A stretch of DNA of 14,563 nucleotides from Bordetella parapertussis. Lineage in GTDB: Bacteria; Pseudomonadota; Gammaproteobacteria; Burkholderiales; Burkholderiaceae_B. Below, piece after piece: positions 14,325 through 14,563 of the stretch. The notes beneath the pieces are model-generated. The model did not search any database. It was not told the DNA's origin and worked only from the letters and a program-made list of their open reading frames with translations. Position numbers and translations under genes: made by a program. The stretch spans positions 1-14,563 of the forward strand of contig CAMCWG010000037.1 in NCBI GenBank assembly GCA_945882005.1, read 5' to 3'. Every line of letters starts with the position of its first letter. The stretch's first letter is position 1.

Positions 14325-14563
14325 ATGGATATTTTGCTTGACGATCAAGAGATACAGATCAAAGAGGCTGCGTCTGAGTTTTTGGCGGGTGAGTGCTCTT
14401 CTGCGCTCGTGCGTCAGATCGAGACTGACCCGTTGCAATACTCGCCTGCACTTTGGGCGAAGTTTGCTGAAAACGGCTGGCTGCAACTTTGCTTGTCAGA
14501 GAAGAACGGCGGCGAGGCCTTGCCATTGACCTATTTGGGACTATTGTTTGAATTGGTCGGCTA
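14325..14563 (+). CDS. Acyl-CoA dehydrogenase family protein (partial, 3' end outside window)
   Basis: The first 79 codons are present and the frame is open at the right edge. AGGTGA (14312-14317) lies seven bases before the ATG. The sequence opens MDILLDDQEIQIKEAASEFL, then runs LWAKFAENGWLQLCLSEKNGG and LPLTYLGLLFEL. This is the normal N-terminal helical domain of acyl-CoA dehydrogenases (DEQ helix, then FxExGW and the GG turn). FAD and active-site regions lie outside the window. It is co-transcribed with the dehydrogenase gene just upstream, and the two may form one alpha2-beta2 enzyme. Confidence 0.88.
   Translation, partial: MDILLDDQEIQIKEAASEFLAGECSSALVRQIETDPLQYSPALWAKFAENGWLQLCLSEKNGGEALPLTYLGLLFELVG

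Overview
The window looks like chromosomal DNA of a Gram-negative proteobacterium, most likely a betaproteobacterium of the Burkholderiales. This is inferred from gene content only: a complete Liv-type ABC importer fused to a CoA-dependent catabolic operon, and an SHP/DHC/cytochrome b module next to a PhoP/PhoQ-like two-component system. Genes are tightly packed with 1-8 base overlaps, base composition is near 50% GC, and no tRNA, rRNA, CRISPR or insertion sequence is seen.

Layout. (1) 1-616, minus: a short-chain dehydrogenase of the C-factor type, cut by the left edge. (2) 617-796: shared upstream region. (3) 797-5381, plus: a five-gene branched-chain-type ABC importer (binding protein, LivH, LivM, LivG, LivF). 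A long hairpin separates the binding-protein gene from the permease genes. (4) 5408-8703, plus: an amidohydrolase-2 family protein, an SDR and an AMP-forming acyl-CoA ligase, continuing the same operon. (5) 8705-8824: a 39-codon frame that matches only the C-terminal half of a VapB antitoxin, apparently a scar. (6) 8827-11228, minus: PepSY-domain protein, OmpR-type response regulator and sensor kinase. (7) 11364-12906, plus and divergent from (6): SHP-type monoheme cytochrome c, diheme cytochrome c DHC and a b561-type membrane cytochrome, ending in a strong rho-independent terminator. (8) 13095 to the right edge, plus: two tandem acyl-CoA dehydrogenases, the second partial.

How it may work. 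The importer would bring in a small carboxylic acid or acid precursor. The amidohydrolase-like protein and the SDR would modify it, the ligase would make the CoA thioester, and the downstream acyl-CoA dehydrogenases could oxidise it. The substrate cannot be read from sequence. The most striking point is that the two enzymes after the importer lack hallmark active-site residues: the amidohydrolase has Phe153 and Arg195 where its relatives have His, and the SDR has Leu156 and Thr160 where the classical Tyr and Lys sit. The ligase also departs from the usual YGxTE motif. The electron-transfer module is a separate unit: the b cytochrome would pass electrons across the membrane to DHC and then to SHP, with the two-component system probably controlling one or both divergent operons through tandem 11-bp repeats in the intergenic region.
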